A DNA stretch of 64,000 bases from the NCBI GenBank assembly GCA_030446305.1, contig JASUSA010000002.1, positions 1-64,000 on the forward strand. The letters are read 5' to 3'. The notes beneath the pieces are model-generated. The model did not search any database. It was not told the DNA's origin and was given only the letters and a program-made list of their open reading frames with translations. Below are positions 36,603-44,695 of this stretch, in pieces; position 1 is the first letter of the stretch, and every line of letters begins with the position of its first letter. The position numbers and the translations under genes were made by a program. The stretch is from Clostridiales bacterium. GTDB taxonomy: Bacteria; Bacillota; Clostridia; Peptostreptococcales; Acidaminobacteraceae.

Positions 36603-37177
36603 CAAAAAATATCCTATTGGTTGGCGTTGGCGGCCAGGGAACGATTCTTGCCAGCAAGCTGCTGACAATTGGCTTAATGGAATCCGGCTATGATGTAAAA
36701 ATGAGTGAAATACACGGCATGAGTCAACGCGGCGGTTCTGTATCCTCACAAGTGCGCTTTGGCGACTATGTTGCCTCACCTGTGATCGAAGCGGGGAGTG
36801 CTGATATTCTCGTCGCTTTTGAAAAAATGGAAGCCATGCGATGGATGCCTTATCTAAAAAAAGGCGGCAAGCTGATTGTCAATGACTTTGAGATTAATCC
36901 GATGCCGGTATTGACCGGAAGAGCACAGTACAGCCCCGATATCAAATCAGTGCTTGCTGATGCAACCAAAACGGACTTTGTGGATGCCTCAAGTGCGGCA
37001 ATGACCATTGGCAATCCGAAAGTGATGAATATTATTCTTCTCGGCGCATTGGTAAAGGCCATGGGACTTGAAGCAATTGACTGGCATGCCATCATTGCCG
37101 CTGAAGTCAAGCCCAAATTTGTAGAGCTCAATAAACGTGCCTTTGACCAAGGCATGCAGATGATTTCACAGGCATAG
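36599..37177 (+). CDS. iorB: Indolepyruvate:ferredoxin oxidoreductase beta subunit
   Basis: A 192-residue gamma-domain subunit of the 2-oxoacid:ferredoxin oxidoreductase family: VGVGGQGTILASKLL at the N-terminus and SEIHGMSQRGGSVSSQVRFG as the conserved core. ATGA overlap with iorA and a GGAGG site 5 nt upstream set the start. The pair would support aromatic amino acid fermentation, supplying reduced ferredoxin. Confidence 0.95.
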   Translation: MTKNILLVGVGGQGTILASKLLTIGLMESGYDVKMSEIHGMSQRGGSVSSQVRFGDYVASPVIEAGSADILVAFEKMEAMRWMPYLKKGGKLIVNDFEINPMPVLTGRAQYSPDIKSVLADATKTDFVDASSAAMTIGNPKVMNIILLGALVKAMGLEAIDWHAIIAAEVKPKFVELNKRAFDQGMQMISQA

Positions 37178-37274
37178 CATTTAAGCCGATAAGGCATGTA
37201 TGAACGATGCAATTGCCTTGCTTAATTTGCCTTGCATAAATGTATTGAAAAACGAAATGGGAACCTTAAATAAA

Positions 37275-37316
37275 AGCCTGCGGTGACACTTAGAAAAGTG
37301 CTGCCGCAGGCTTGTT
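37275..37316. terminator. Terminator between iorB and the IclR gene
   Basis: AGCCTGCGG pairs with CCGCAGGCT, with an inner CACTT/AAGTG hairpin; T-rich on the plus side and A-rich on the left, so it can serve both converging units. Confidence 0.75.
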
Positions 37317-37386
37317 TGATTCAAATAGTAGTGTTTGTAAATGTGGTGCATTGGATCGCTTTTATCAAGCAACATGCTGCAATACG

Positions 37387-38124
37387 TTACAGCCGCTCGC
37401 GGATGCGTTCAATGCTCTGTCTGAGTTCAGCTTTGACTTCTGCCATTTTTTCAAGCATTTTTGGTTTATAACCTGAAAGGCTGATGCTGCATAGAAAATC
37501 GCCGCTTTTTGAAACAACTGGCATTGCGACACAGAAAAGGCCGGGTGAAAGTTCCTCATCATCATAGGCGACATGTTCGTGCTTCACGCGATCAACGGCT
37601 TCAAGAAAGCGCTCTTTGTCGACAATGGTATGTTCTGTAACAGCTGTAAACAGAATTTGAGACAAAAGATTTTCTTTATGCTCAGAATAGGCAAAGAGGA
37701 CTTTGCCGGAAGCCGAACAGTGAAGCGATTTATGATCGCCGACATTGGGTACGAGGCTCATCGTCGAGTTGGATTCTCGCTTGAAAATGGTGACGCTCAT
37801 ATTCTTTTCGCGTACGGAAATCGTGACGGAAAATCCTGAACGTACGGAAAGCGCTTCGACTTCGTCTCCACAGACGGAGAGAATGTTGCGGTATAAATCC
37901 GTACGCTCGCCTAAAAAGTAGACTTTGTTGGCAAGTGCGTACTGGTAATCATCCTTGGTTCGGGTGACATAGTCTGTACTTTCAAGTGTTGACATGATTC
38001 GGTTGACGGCACTTTTTGAGTAGCCTGTCAATTGCATGATTTCTTTTATGGTCAGCCGATCTCGCCTGAGAAACAGGTCGAGGACGGATAATGCTTTTCG
38101 AAGGGAATTGTTTTCTTCTTTCAT
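37387..38124 (-). CDS. IclR-family transcriptional regulator
   Basis: A 245-residue regulator: an N-terminal winged helix-turn-helix (KALSVLDLFLRRDRLTIKEIMQLTGYSKSAVNRIMSTL, described by its first and last parts at residues 8-45) and a C-terminal effector domain with the LHCSASGKVLFAY segment. It converges on the iorAB operon and is divergent from the PHP gene. An inverted repeat in its upstream region may be its own operator. The ligand is unknown, often a small aromatic or keto acid in this family. Confidence 0.88.
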   Translation of the reverse strand: MKEENNSLRKALSVLDLFLRRDRLTIKEIMQLTGYSKSAVNRIMSTLESTDYVTRTKDDYQYALANKVYFLGERTDLYRNILSVCGDEVEALSVRSGFSVTISVREKNMSVTIFKRESNSTMSLVPNVGDHKSLHCSASGKVLFAYSEHKENLLSQILFTAVTEHTIVDKERFLEAVDRVKHEHVAYDDEELSPGLFCVAMPVVSKSGDFLCSISLSGYKPKMLEKMAEVKAELRQSIERIRERL

Positions 38125-38141
38125 AAGGACCTCACATGGTG

Positions 38142-38168
38142 AATATTGGCATAAAGCATGCTAATATT
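38142..38168. promoter_or_regulatory. Inverted repeat upstream of the IclR gene
   Basis: AATATTGGCAT (38142-38152) and ATGCTAATATT (38158-38168) match in 10 of 11 positions as an inverted repeat around a 5-nt spacer. Candidate operator for IclR autoregulation. Confidence 0.45.
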
Positions 38169-38207
38169 TTCATTATAGCTTATGCAGGGCATGCATGCAA
38201 AGTCATT

Positions 38208-38236
38208 TTGACCCTTAAGCGCATTTCTGGTATAAT
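38208..38236 (+). promoter_or_regulatory. Sigma-A type promoter of the PHP gene
   Basis: -35 TTGACC (38208-38213), 17-bp spacer, consensus -10 TATAAT (38231-38236). Confidence 0.7.
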
Positions 38237-38280
38237 CTACGCGTAATCATTGATGATATCACTGAGAAAGAGAGGTAACG

Positions 38281-39003
38281 TTGAAGCCTTTAATTGATTT
38301 ACACACACATACAGTTGCCAGTACACATGCCTACAGCACACTGAATGAAAATATCGCCAATGCACAGGCGGCCGGTTTACGCATACTTGGCGTTTCTGAC
38401 CACGCGCCTTCACTTCCGAATACCACTTGCCCGGCTTATTTTGCCAACTTGAGAGTTCTGCCAAGATCATATGGCGAACTGACGCTTTTGAGAGGCGTCG
38501 AACTGAATATTTTAAGTTCACACGGCGATATTGATTTATCGAATGATTTGCTCGATACCTTAGATTATGCCATCGCCAGCATTCATTTGCCCTGCTACAG
38601 CCAGGTGAACCAAGCCGGCAATACAGAAGCGCTCATTAGGGCGATGGATCATCAAAAAGTGATTATGATCGGTCATCCCGATGACAGCCGTTTTCCTGTG
38701 GACTATGAACCGCTTGTGCTCGCTGCTAAGGAGAAGGGCGTGTTGCTGGAGGTAAATAACAGTTCGCTGGGGCCCAATGCTTTTAGGGTGGGTGCCTATG
38801 AAAATGTCAAAGTGATGCTGACGCTTTGCAAGAAGTATGACGTTCCGGTTATGATGAGCTCAGATGCCCATTACAATATGGACATCGCGCGATTTGACTA
38901 CGCCCTAGCTGTTATTGCCGAGACTGATTTCCCGGAAGCGCTGATCATGAACTTTGATGCAGAAGCTTTTCAGCAATATTTAAACGCGCGAATGCAGCCG
39001 TGA
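38281..39003 (+). CDS. PHP-domain phosphatase (YcdX-like)
   Basis: A 240-residue metal-dependent phosphatase or phosphoesterase. Metal-binding motifs are visible: DLHTHTVAS (HxH) at the N-terminus, SDHAPSLPN, RGVELNIL, IASIHLP, IGHPDDSR and MSSDAHYN. The order matches YcdX-type trinuclear zinc phosphatases. Start is a TTG at 38281 after GAGAGG, 45 nt from the -10 box. The substrate is unknown. Confidence 0.88.
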   Translation: MKPLIDLHTHTVASTHAYSTLNENIANAQAAGLRILGVSDHAPSLPNTTCPAYFANLRVLPRSYGELTLLRGVELNILSSHGDIDLSNDLLDTLDYAIASIHLPCYSQVNQAGNTEALIRAMDHQKVIMIGHPDDSRFPVDYEPLVLAAKEKGVLLEVNNSSLGPNAFRVGAYENVKVMLTLCKKYDVPVMMSSDAHYNMDIARFDYALAVIAETDFPEALIMNFDAEAFQQYLNARMQP

Positions 39004-39126
39004 TGTCTAAAAATATGATGGGGCTGTATGAGCGCATATTCGATGTATACGGGAAAACTGTACGCACGGTTTGATGAGGGGCGGATGTTTGTTCACCCGC
39101 CTACTCGATATCGATTACAGTTTACA

Positions 39127-40398
39127 TTATAGGGATTTGAATTTTATGATAAAATGCGTGTCGCCATCAGGACTGCTCGCGCAGCTAATTTTCCCGTTGT
39201 GCTGCTCGACGATTGCCTTTGCGATTGAAAGCCCCAAGCCGTAGCTGCCGCTTTGCCTTGATCGGCCTTTGTCGGCGCGGTAAAAGCGATCAAAGATATA
39301 GGGCAGGTCTTCGGGTGAAATCCCCTTTCCGGTATTGATAATGCCAATTTGCAGCGTGTGGGCTATGCGTTTGAGCTGCAATGTGATTTGGCCTTTAGCA
39401 GGCGTGTATTTAATGGCGTTATCCATTAGAATGATAATGACCTGTGCAATTTGTTCGGCATTGCCGTTCATCATGAGACTGGGTTCGATTGCGTATTGTA
39501 GGTCGATGTCTTTCTCAAAGGCTACGACCTCTAAACCGAGCATTTGCTTTTCAATACAGTCACTGATATCAAAGGGGATGTGCATAAGCGTTTCGCTCTC
39601 GTCATCGCTCATCTGAGTCAGATAAAGCAAGTCTCTGGTGAGGTTGCCCATGCGCTGGACTTCACTTTGAATATAACCAAGCCATTTTTGATCTTCTTCG
39701 TGAAGATCTTTTTTATTTTGGAGCAGGACGTCAACATTTGTCTGAATAACCGCAAGTGGTGTTTTGAGTTCGTGCGATGCATCAGAAATGAATCGGCGCT
39801 GTTTCTCGAATGCGTCCTTGATAGGCTGAATAGAGCGATTGGTGAGAAATCGGCTAACAAAGTAAATGCAGATAAATGTTATAACAAAGACGGCGATAAA
39901 GGTATACATCAAACGATCGAGCATGCCTAACTGCGCCGTGATGTCAATAAAGGCATAGAGGGTATTGCTGCTGCGGCTGACGACGAGATAGGCCCATGCA
40001 CTACCCTCCAGTGAAAAAATGCCCGTTTCTTTTTGCTGATTATTTGCGGCGGCTAAAGCATTCTCGTAGAAAGAATCTTCGGCATCAAAAAAAGAGTTTT
40101 TTGACAGCAATTGATGGTCTCCATCGGTGAGAATGGTAAATGAAACCGTGCGCTCGGGATATTTTTCATTGACGGAATGTGTATCCGAGATTTCAAATGT
40201 CTGCGCATCGTTCTGCGGCTTGCCGTCGTCGGGCGGCTGACCGCGGTGAAAGGATGCGACCCGCGTCAGATCGTTTGCAATGGCAACCCGCATTTTATTG
40301 TAAGTAATAAAGTAGATGGATGCAAAGACGATGAACATGAGCACGGTGATAAGACTGAGATTCATGAGCATCATGCGTATCTTCAATTTTCTGAACAA
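39127..40398 (-). CDS. Membrane sensor histidine kinase
   Basis: A 423-residue kinase: transmembrane helix (about 9-32), extracytoplasmic sensor (about 33-160), second helix (about 165-183), phosphoacceptor helix with DASHELKTPLAVIQTN, and an ATP-binding domain with MDNAIKYTPAKG, GKGISPEDLPYIFDRFYR and SYGLGLSIAKAIVEQH. It overlaps the response regulator gene by 16 nt. CiaH-like kinases have the same layout, and the DNA upstream of the pair carries a CiaR-like box. Confidence 0.9.
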   Translation of the reverse strand: MFRKLKIRMMLMNLSLITVLMFIVFASIYFITYNKMRVAIANDLTRVASFHRGQPPDDGKPQNDAQTFEISDTHSVNEKYPERTVSFTILTDGDHQLLSKNSFFDAEDSFYENALAAANNQQKETGIFSLEGSAWAYLVVSRSSNTLYAFIDITAQLGMLDRLMYTFIAVFVITFICIYFVSRFLTNRSIQPIKDAFEKQRRFISDASHELKTPLAVIQTNVDVLLQNKKDLHEEDQKWLGYIQSEVQRMGNLTRDLLYLTQMSDDESETLMHIPFDISDCIEKQMLGLEVVAFEKDIDLQYAIEPSLMMNGNAEQIAQVIIILMDNAIKYTPAKGQITLQLKRIAHTLQIGIINTGKGISPEDLPYIFDRFYRADKGRSRQSGSYGLGLSIAKAIVEQHNGKISCASSPDGDTHFIIKFKSL

Positions 40399-41075
40399 GT
40401 TTTTTTCACCTCCAGTGCGTAACCGACGCCGCGCGTTGTCGTGATGACGACATGGGCGTCAAGGTAATGGAGTTTTTTGCGCAGAAAGGAGATGTAGACT
40501 TCCACGTTGTTGTGTTCAGCTTCGGAATCGTAGCCCCAAAGTTTTTCGATAATCAGTTCCTTTGAAGCGATCAGCCCTTTTCTCAACATGAGAAATGCCA
40601 GTAATTCGCTTTCTCGAAGCGTTAGTTTTATTTCCTTTCGGTCTGTACCCAGCAGTAATGTTTCGGTATTTAAAACAATATTGCCAAAACACATGGCTTC
40701 GCTGGAGACAATTTCTCCCTTGCGTCGGGAGAGGGCGCGTATTCTGGCGAGTAATTCTTCTGTGGCAAAGGGTTTTGACAGATAGTCGTCGGCGCCGCTG
40801 TCGAGGCCTTTGACGCGATCGGCAATTTCGCCTTTGGCAGTCAGCATCAAGACGGGTGTTTCAATGTTCTCCGAGCGCATTGCTTTTAATACGTCGAGAC
40901 CGTTCATTTCAGGGAGCATAATATCTAGGATCATCAAGTCGTATATGTCGCTGAGCGCGTTGTCGAGACCGGTGACGCCGTCATGTGCCATATCAACGGT
41001 ATAGTTTTGTTTTTTGAGGATTTGCGAGATTGCTTCTGCTAAATGCCGTTCGTCCTCAACCAGTAAAATTCTCAT
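40383..41075 (-). CDS. OmpR-family response regulator
   Basis: A 230-residue regulator: receiver domain with acidic pair VEDE, phospho-acceptor in LMILDIMLPEMNG, the lysine in LSKPFATEEL, then a winged-helix DNA-binding domain ending in ITTTRGVGYAL. GAGGAAACC precedes the ATG. First gene of the two-gene system with the kinase. Tandem half-sites in the intergenic region upstream suggest it controls itself and the divergent VTC/DUF4956 genes. Confidence 0.92.
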   Translation of the reverse strand: MRILLVEDERHLAEAISQILKKQNYTVDMAHDGVTGLDNALSDIYDLMILDIMLPEMNGLDVLKAMRSENIETPVLMLTAKGEIADRVKGLDSGADDYLSKPFATEELLARIRALSRRKGEIVSSEAMCFGNIVLNTETLLLGTDRKEIKLTLRESELLAFLMLRKGLIASKELIIEKLWGYDSEAEHNNVEVYISFLRKKLHYLDAHVVITTTRGVGYALEVKKTCSEN

Positions 41076-41153
41076 GGTTTCCTCCTGTCTGCAGCGGCTT
41101 ATGCGGTATGTTCTGTTTTGCCTTCATTATAGCATAGAATATAACATAGAAAA

Positions 41154-41170
41154 CTTTAACGAAGCTTAAA
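41154..41170 (-). promoter_or_regulatory. Candidate response-regulator box, minus strand
   Basis: Read on the minus strand: TTTAAG, 5 nt, then TTAAAG, close to the tandem TTTAAG pattern on the plus strand at 41209. It lies upstream of a minus-strand TATAAT (complement of 41126-41131), so it may mediate autoregulation of the two-component genes. Confidence 0.35.
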
Positions 41171-41208
41171 AGAAAGCCTGTGCTGCATGACAAATGATGG
41201 TTTCGACC

Positions 41209-41241
41209 TTTAAGGTTAGTTTAAGTTAGCGTGGCTATAAT
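41209..41241 (+). promoter_or_regulatory. CiaR-like tandem box and -10 element of the VTC/DUF4956 genes
   Basis: TTTAAG (41209-41214), 5 nt, TTTAAG (41220-41225) fits the NTTAAG-N5-WTTAAG binding pattern known for CiaR. It occupies the -35 position of a TATAAT -10 (41236-41241), as at promoters activated by OmpR-family regulators. Confidence 0.5.
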
Positions 41242-41316
41242 AGGGGCAAACAGAGCGCCTTGCAGCAATGGGCTGAAGAAATGTGCGACAGGCGCGTTGA
41301 GTAGGAGGAAAATACC

Positions 41317-42036
41317 ATGGCAATTGAGGTCTTTAACAGATATGAGAAAAAATGTCTGCTTTCAGAGGATGCATACCAACAGATGCTTGCATTGATCAAG
41401 CCGCATATGACACTTGATGCGTACCAGCAGTCAAATGGGTTTTACACCATTAGCAATCTCTATTACGATACACCTGCCGATGAACTCATTATAAGATCAC
41501 TCGAAAAACCTGTTTATAAGGAAAAACTGCGTTTGAGGGCATATGGTGTACCAAAGGCAAATGATCACGTTTATTTGGAAATTAAGAAAAAATACAAAGG
41601 ACTGGTCAATAAAAGGCGGACCGATATGGTGCTGTCGGAAGCACAGCGATATTTGGAAGTAAAAAAACTGCCGGATTGGAAGCCCTATCACAATCGTCAA
41701 GTGCTGAATGAGATTCAGTATCTGGTCAGTCGGTATCATTTGGAACCGGCGGTTTATATTGCTTATGACAGATGTGCTTATTTTGGCAATGGCTTGCGCA
41801 TTACATTTGATTCCAATATACGTTCAAGGCGTCATGCGCTGCAGCTTGAAGCTGGCGATTTTGGTGAACCGCTGCTTGAACGGGGACAGTGGCTGATGGA
41901 AATCAAAGCTGAAAATGCCATGCCGCTGTGGTTGACACGTGCATTGTCGGCGATGGCGCTCTTTCCGGTGAGTTTTTCGAAATACGGTAGGGCACATCAA
42001 ATAAAAATGCAAAGGGAGGTTCATCAGCATGCTTGA
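41317..42036 (+). CDS. VTC-domain protein (polyphosphate polymerase-like)
   Basis: A 239-residue tunnel-fold protein of the VTC/CYTH class. Basic and acidic rows typical of phosphate-tunnel enzymes are visible: NRYEKKCLL, EKLRLRAYG, VYLEIKKKYKG, NKRRTDM, the Arg in VYIAYDRCAY, and MEIKAENAMPLWL. GGAGG precedes the ATG. The next gene (DUF4956) overlaps by 8 nt; this pairing is widespread in bacteria and its exact product is not established. Confidence 0.85.
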   Translation: MAIEVFNRYEKKCLLSEDAYQQMLALIKPHMTLDAYQQSNGFYTISNLYYDTPADELIIRSLEKPVYKEKLRLRAYGVPKANDHVYLEIKKKYKGLVNKRRTDMVLSEAQRYLEVKKLPDWKPYHNRQVLNEIQYLVSRYHLEPAVYIAYDRCAYFGNGLRITFDSNIRSRRHALQLEAGDFGEPLLERGQWLMEIKAENAMPLWLTRALSAMALFPVSFSKYGRAHQIKMQREVHQHA

Positions 42037-42715
42037 TTCAATTTTTACCGGTTCAACCAGTGTTGACATTGCTTTGTTTGATGTGATGATGACAATTGTG
42101 ATTGCATTTGCCGTTGGCGGACTCATTAGCGGGACATATCGTAAAACACAACAAAACGGGCGCGTATCACAGAGTTTTGCATTGACCATGATACTGCTGC
42201 CTGCTGTGATTGCCATCATCATTATGTTGATTGGCAGCGATGTTGCCAAGGCGTTTAGCCTTGCAGGCGCTTTTTCTATTATTCGGTTTAGAAGTGCACC
42301 CGGAGATCCGAAGGACATTGCCTATGTACTGTTTGCCATGGCAGCAGGACTTGCCGTCGGTGTTGGTGCTTATCTGTATGCGGTACTCTTCAGTGCTGTT
42401 CTCTGCCTTGGTATGTATCTGCTCAGTCGAACGCGGCTCGGCGGGCAGTCTGAGGTGTTAAGGCAACTTCAAATTACGGTGCCCGAAGATCTTGACTTTG
42501 AAAATGCATTTGATGACATCTTAAAAAAATATACGACGCAATATGCGCTGAAACGCGTCAAAACAACCAATATGGGCAGTTTGTATCAGCTGACGTACGA
42601 TGTGGCGCTAATTGAAAATACAAGTACCAAAGCGCTGATTGACGCGCTGAGGTGTCGAAATGGCAACTTGAACATCAGCTTGATGCTTGCAGCTGAGCAG
42701 GCGAGTTTTTCGTGA
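42029..42715 (+). CDS. DUF4956 family membrane protein
   Basis: A 228-residue protein with about four transmembrane helices in the first 140 residues (including VMMTIVIAFAVGGLISG and LTMILLPAVIAIIIMLI), the conserved AGAFSIIRFRSAPGDPKDI segment, and a soluble C-terminal domain. Found next to VTC-domain proteins in many genomes; together they may form a membrane polyphosphate or polyanion system, which is inference from pairing. Confidence 0.85.
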   Translation: MLDSIFTGSTSVDIALFDVMMTIVIAFAVGGLISGTYRKTQQNGRVSQSFALTMILLPAVIAIIIMLIGSDVAKAFSLAGAFSIIRFRSAPGDPKDIAYVLFAMAAGLAVGVGAYLYAVLFSAVLCLGMYLLSRTRLGGQSEVLRQLQITVPEDLDFENAFDDILKKYTTQYALKRVKTTNMGSLYQLTYDVALIENTSTKALIDALRCRNGNLNISLMLAAEQASFS

Positions 42716-42813
42716 TCGACTGCTGTAAGATGAAGGTTTGACAATGCGTTATTTGGCAATGCAACTTGTGGGAATGCAGACGGATGCGCTGTCCAGATGC
42801 ATTTGTGTCGAGC

Positions 42814-43641
42814 CTAGAATGATTCTAAAATGAAAATTTGTATTTCAGTCAGGTAGAGATTTGGATCGCTGGCGATAAAGTGGTCCACGAGAACGCGTTC
42901 GAGCGCATAATCAGCTAAAATGAGGCGGTGTGCTTTAGCATAGGTGTGCATTGCCTTAAGCTGTTCGGGTGCAGACTGGTGATCGCCTCTAAAGACGACG
43001 GTGAGCCAGTTGCCGCCGGGAAGTGTTTCACGCATCGGCGTTTCGCCAAAATAAGCATCGTCGGCAAAGAGGTAAAGGCCGGTAAACTGAGTGGCATGTC
43101 GATTTTCACCGATACTGAGATCAACGAAAAAGCCGATGTCGCCAATAAAGAGGCTCGGCGGGAGGTTGGCTTCGCGCTCGAAATCCAGCATGGCGATTTC
43201 CCAGTCAAGTGGTTCGCTGATCGTTCTTCGGATGGTCAGTACATCGCGCGGCGACATCTCAAGCGGTGTTATTTTGCCGATATCTGGTAAGTGATGAATG
43301 TATGCAATGGACTGCATGCGCTTCTCGAGTCTGGATGCTAGTGCTGTCAGTGCATTGATGGTTTCGTGCGTCTGCTGCAGCTGGCGTTCTAAAATCCGGG
43401 TGTAATCAGAGAGGTTGCGATTGCTTAGATGCTGCTTAATTTCGGCAATGGGAACGTTGAGGTGCCTTAGGTACATAATGAGTCTAAGCTCTTCAATCTT
43501 TTCCAGTGCATAGTAGTGATAACCGTTTTGCGGGTCAACACCGCTTGGTTCAAAGAGTCCGATTTGATGATAATAACGAATTCGCCTGGGCGGCATTCCC
43601 ACAATATCGGCGATTTCTTTAACGGTCAACTGAATTTTCAT
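42814..43641 (-). CDS. MerR-family regulator with GyrI-like effector domain
   Basis: A 275-residue regulator: N-terminal MerR helix-turn-helix (KEIADIVGMPPRRIRYYHQIGLFEP in two parts at about 8-35), a coiled coil (about 80-115) and a C-terminal GyrI-like ligand-binding domain (about 120-275). Resembles BltR/BmrR-type multidrug-responsive activators. A textbook MerR operator lies in the divergent promoter at 43733-43763, so the B3/4 gene is the probable target. Confidence 0.88.
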   Translation of the reverse strand: MKIQLTVKEIADIVGMPPRRIRYYHQIGLFEPSGVDPQNGYHYYALEKIEELRLIMYLRHLNVPIAEIKQHLSNRNLSDYTRILERQLQQTHETINALTALASRLEKRMQSIAYIHHLPDIGKITPLEMSPRDVLTIRRTISEPLDWEIAMLDFEREANLPPSLFIGDIGFFVDLSIGENRHATQFTGLYLFADDAYFGETPMRETLPGGNWLTVVFRGDHQSAPEQLKAMHTYAKAHRLILADYALERVLVDHFIASDPNLYLTEIQIFILESF

Positions 43642-43732
43642 AATGCCTCCATAAGCCTGTTGTTTAAATGCCGTTGAAAATGAGCAGTTTCTGTGACGGT
43701 GCAGTGCTACAATGATTATAACATGAAAAGAA

Positions 43733-43763
43733 TTGACCTTACACTAGGTGTAAGGATTAGAAT
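43733..43763 (+). promoter_or_regulatory. MerR-type promoter with 19-bp spacer and perfect dyad
   Basis: -35 TTGACC (43733-43738) and -10 TAGAAT (43758-43763) are separated by 19 bp, and the palindrome CCTTACACTAGGTGTAAGG (43737-43755) fills the spacer. This is the overlong spacer that MerR-family activators correct by DNA distortion. Confidence 0.88.
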
Positions 43764-43787
43764 AGGGTTAAATGATTGGAGGCCAAT

Positions 43788-44492
43788 ATGAAATATACAG
43801 TTGACTCATGGGTGTTTGAACACATTCCCAAGGTTCGCTTCGGCATTATTGTTGCAAAAGGGCTAAAAAATTCACCGACAACAGATGAAGATTCTGCACT
43901 TCTCAGTGAAAAAGAAACAGTACTCAGGGAACGAATACCGTCAGATCAGCTTAAACAGCATCCGGATGTCGCGCTTTATCGAGAGGCGCTTCAAAGTGCC
44001 GGAATCAATCCGAATAAATTTATGAATTCTGTTGAAGCGATGAGCAAACGCATTGTCAAAGGCGGAAGTTTGCCGAGAATTAATGCACTTGTCGATTTGT
44101 GCAATGCCGTTGCCATTCATGAAATGGTTTCGCTTGGCGCACATGATTTAAAGGATATTGATGCAGATTTAGCCGTGCGCCTTTCTGAAGCGGGGGACTG
44201 CTTTTTGCCGTTTGGCGAAACGGCATTTGAAACCGTGAATCCGGGAGAACTCGTATTCACCAGCGGGCATAAAATTCAAACGCGCCAATGGCTGTGGCGG
44301 CAGAGTGAACTGGGAAAAATAACAGAAGCGAGTACAGATATTTTTTTTCAGCTCGTTGGCTTTGAAGGCGATCACTACGAACGGCTGACGAATGCCATGG
44401 ACGCTGTCGTCGCGCTTGTCGAGGATCGATTCGGCGGCGAATACCAGCGCTTTATGTTGGACGAGGATCATCCGAGTATTGAGTTTGATTGA
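43788..44492 (+). CDS. B3/4 domain protein
   Basis: A 234-residue stand-alone B3/B4 domain, the fold found in the phenylalanyl-tRNA synthetase beta chain; free-standing forms may check tRNA or amino acids, but function is not settled. Family segments include LPRINALVDLCNAVAIHEMVSLG (in two parts) and PGELVFTSGHKIQTRQWLWRQS near residues 150-170. GGAGG at 43778-43782 fixes ATG 43788. Transcribed from the MerR-type promoter, suggesting drug or metabolite induction. Confidence 0.8.
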   Translation: MKYTVDSWVFEHIPKVRFGIIVAKGLKNSPTTDEDSALLSEKETVLRERIPSDQLKQHPDVALYREALQSAGINPNKFMNSVEAMSKRIVKGGSLPRINALVDLCNAVAIHEMVSLGAHDLKDIDADLAVRLSEAGDCFLPFGETAFETVNPGELVFTSGHKIQTRQWLWRQSELGKITEASTDIFFQLVGFEGDHYERLTNAMDAVVALVEDRFGGEYQRFMLDEDHPSIEFD

Positions 44493-44516
44493 AGGAAAAG
44501 TGAATAAAAAGTCAGA

Positions 44517-44564
44517 AACTTGCGTGATGTATCGGGAAGGATACCATAGTGCGCAAGTTTTTTT
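44517..44564 (+). terminator. Intrinsic terminator
   Basis: AAACTTGCG (44517-44525) pairs with CGCAAGTTT (44552-44560), inner GTATC/GATAC, followed by T4. Ends the B3/4 gene. Confidence 0.8.
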
Positions 44565-44628
44565 GTTACCGGAAATAGAGACTGGCATTTAAAATACAGC
44601 TGCGGAAGCGAAAGCAAAACATTACGCG

Positions 44629-44656
44629 TTACAAGCGGCGTTTATTGTTGTATAAT
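44629..44656 (+). promoter_or_regulatory. Sigma-A type promoter of the second GGDEF gene
   Basis: -35 TTACAA (44629-44634), 16-bp spacer, consensus -10 TATAAT (44651-44656). This rules out an upstream ATG at 44645 as the start of the following gene. Confidence 0.65.
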
Positions 44657-44695
44657 AACAATTACTTGGAGAAAAGAATATCAAGCGGGGGCTTT

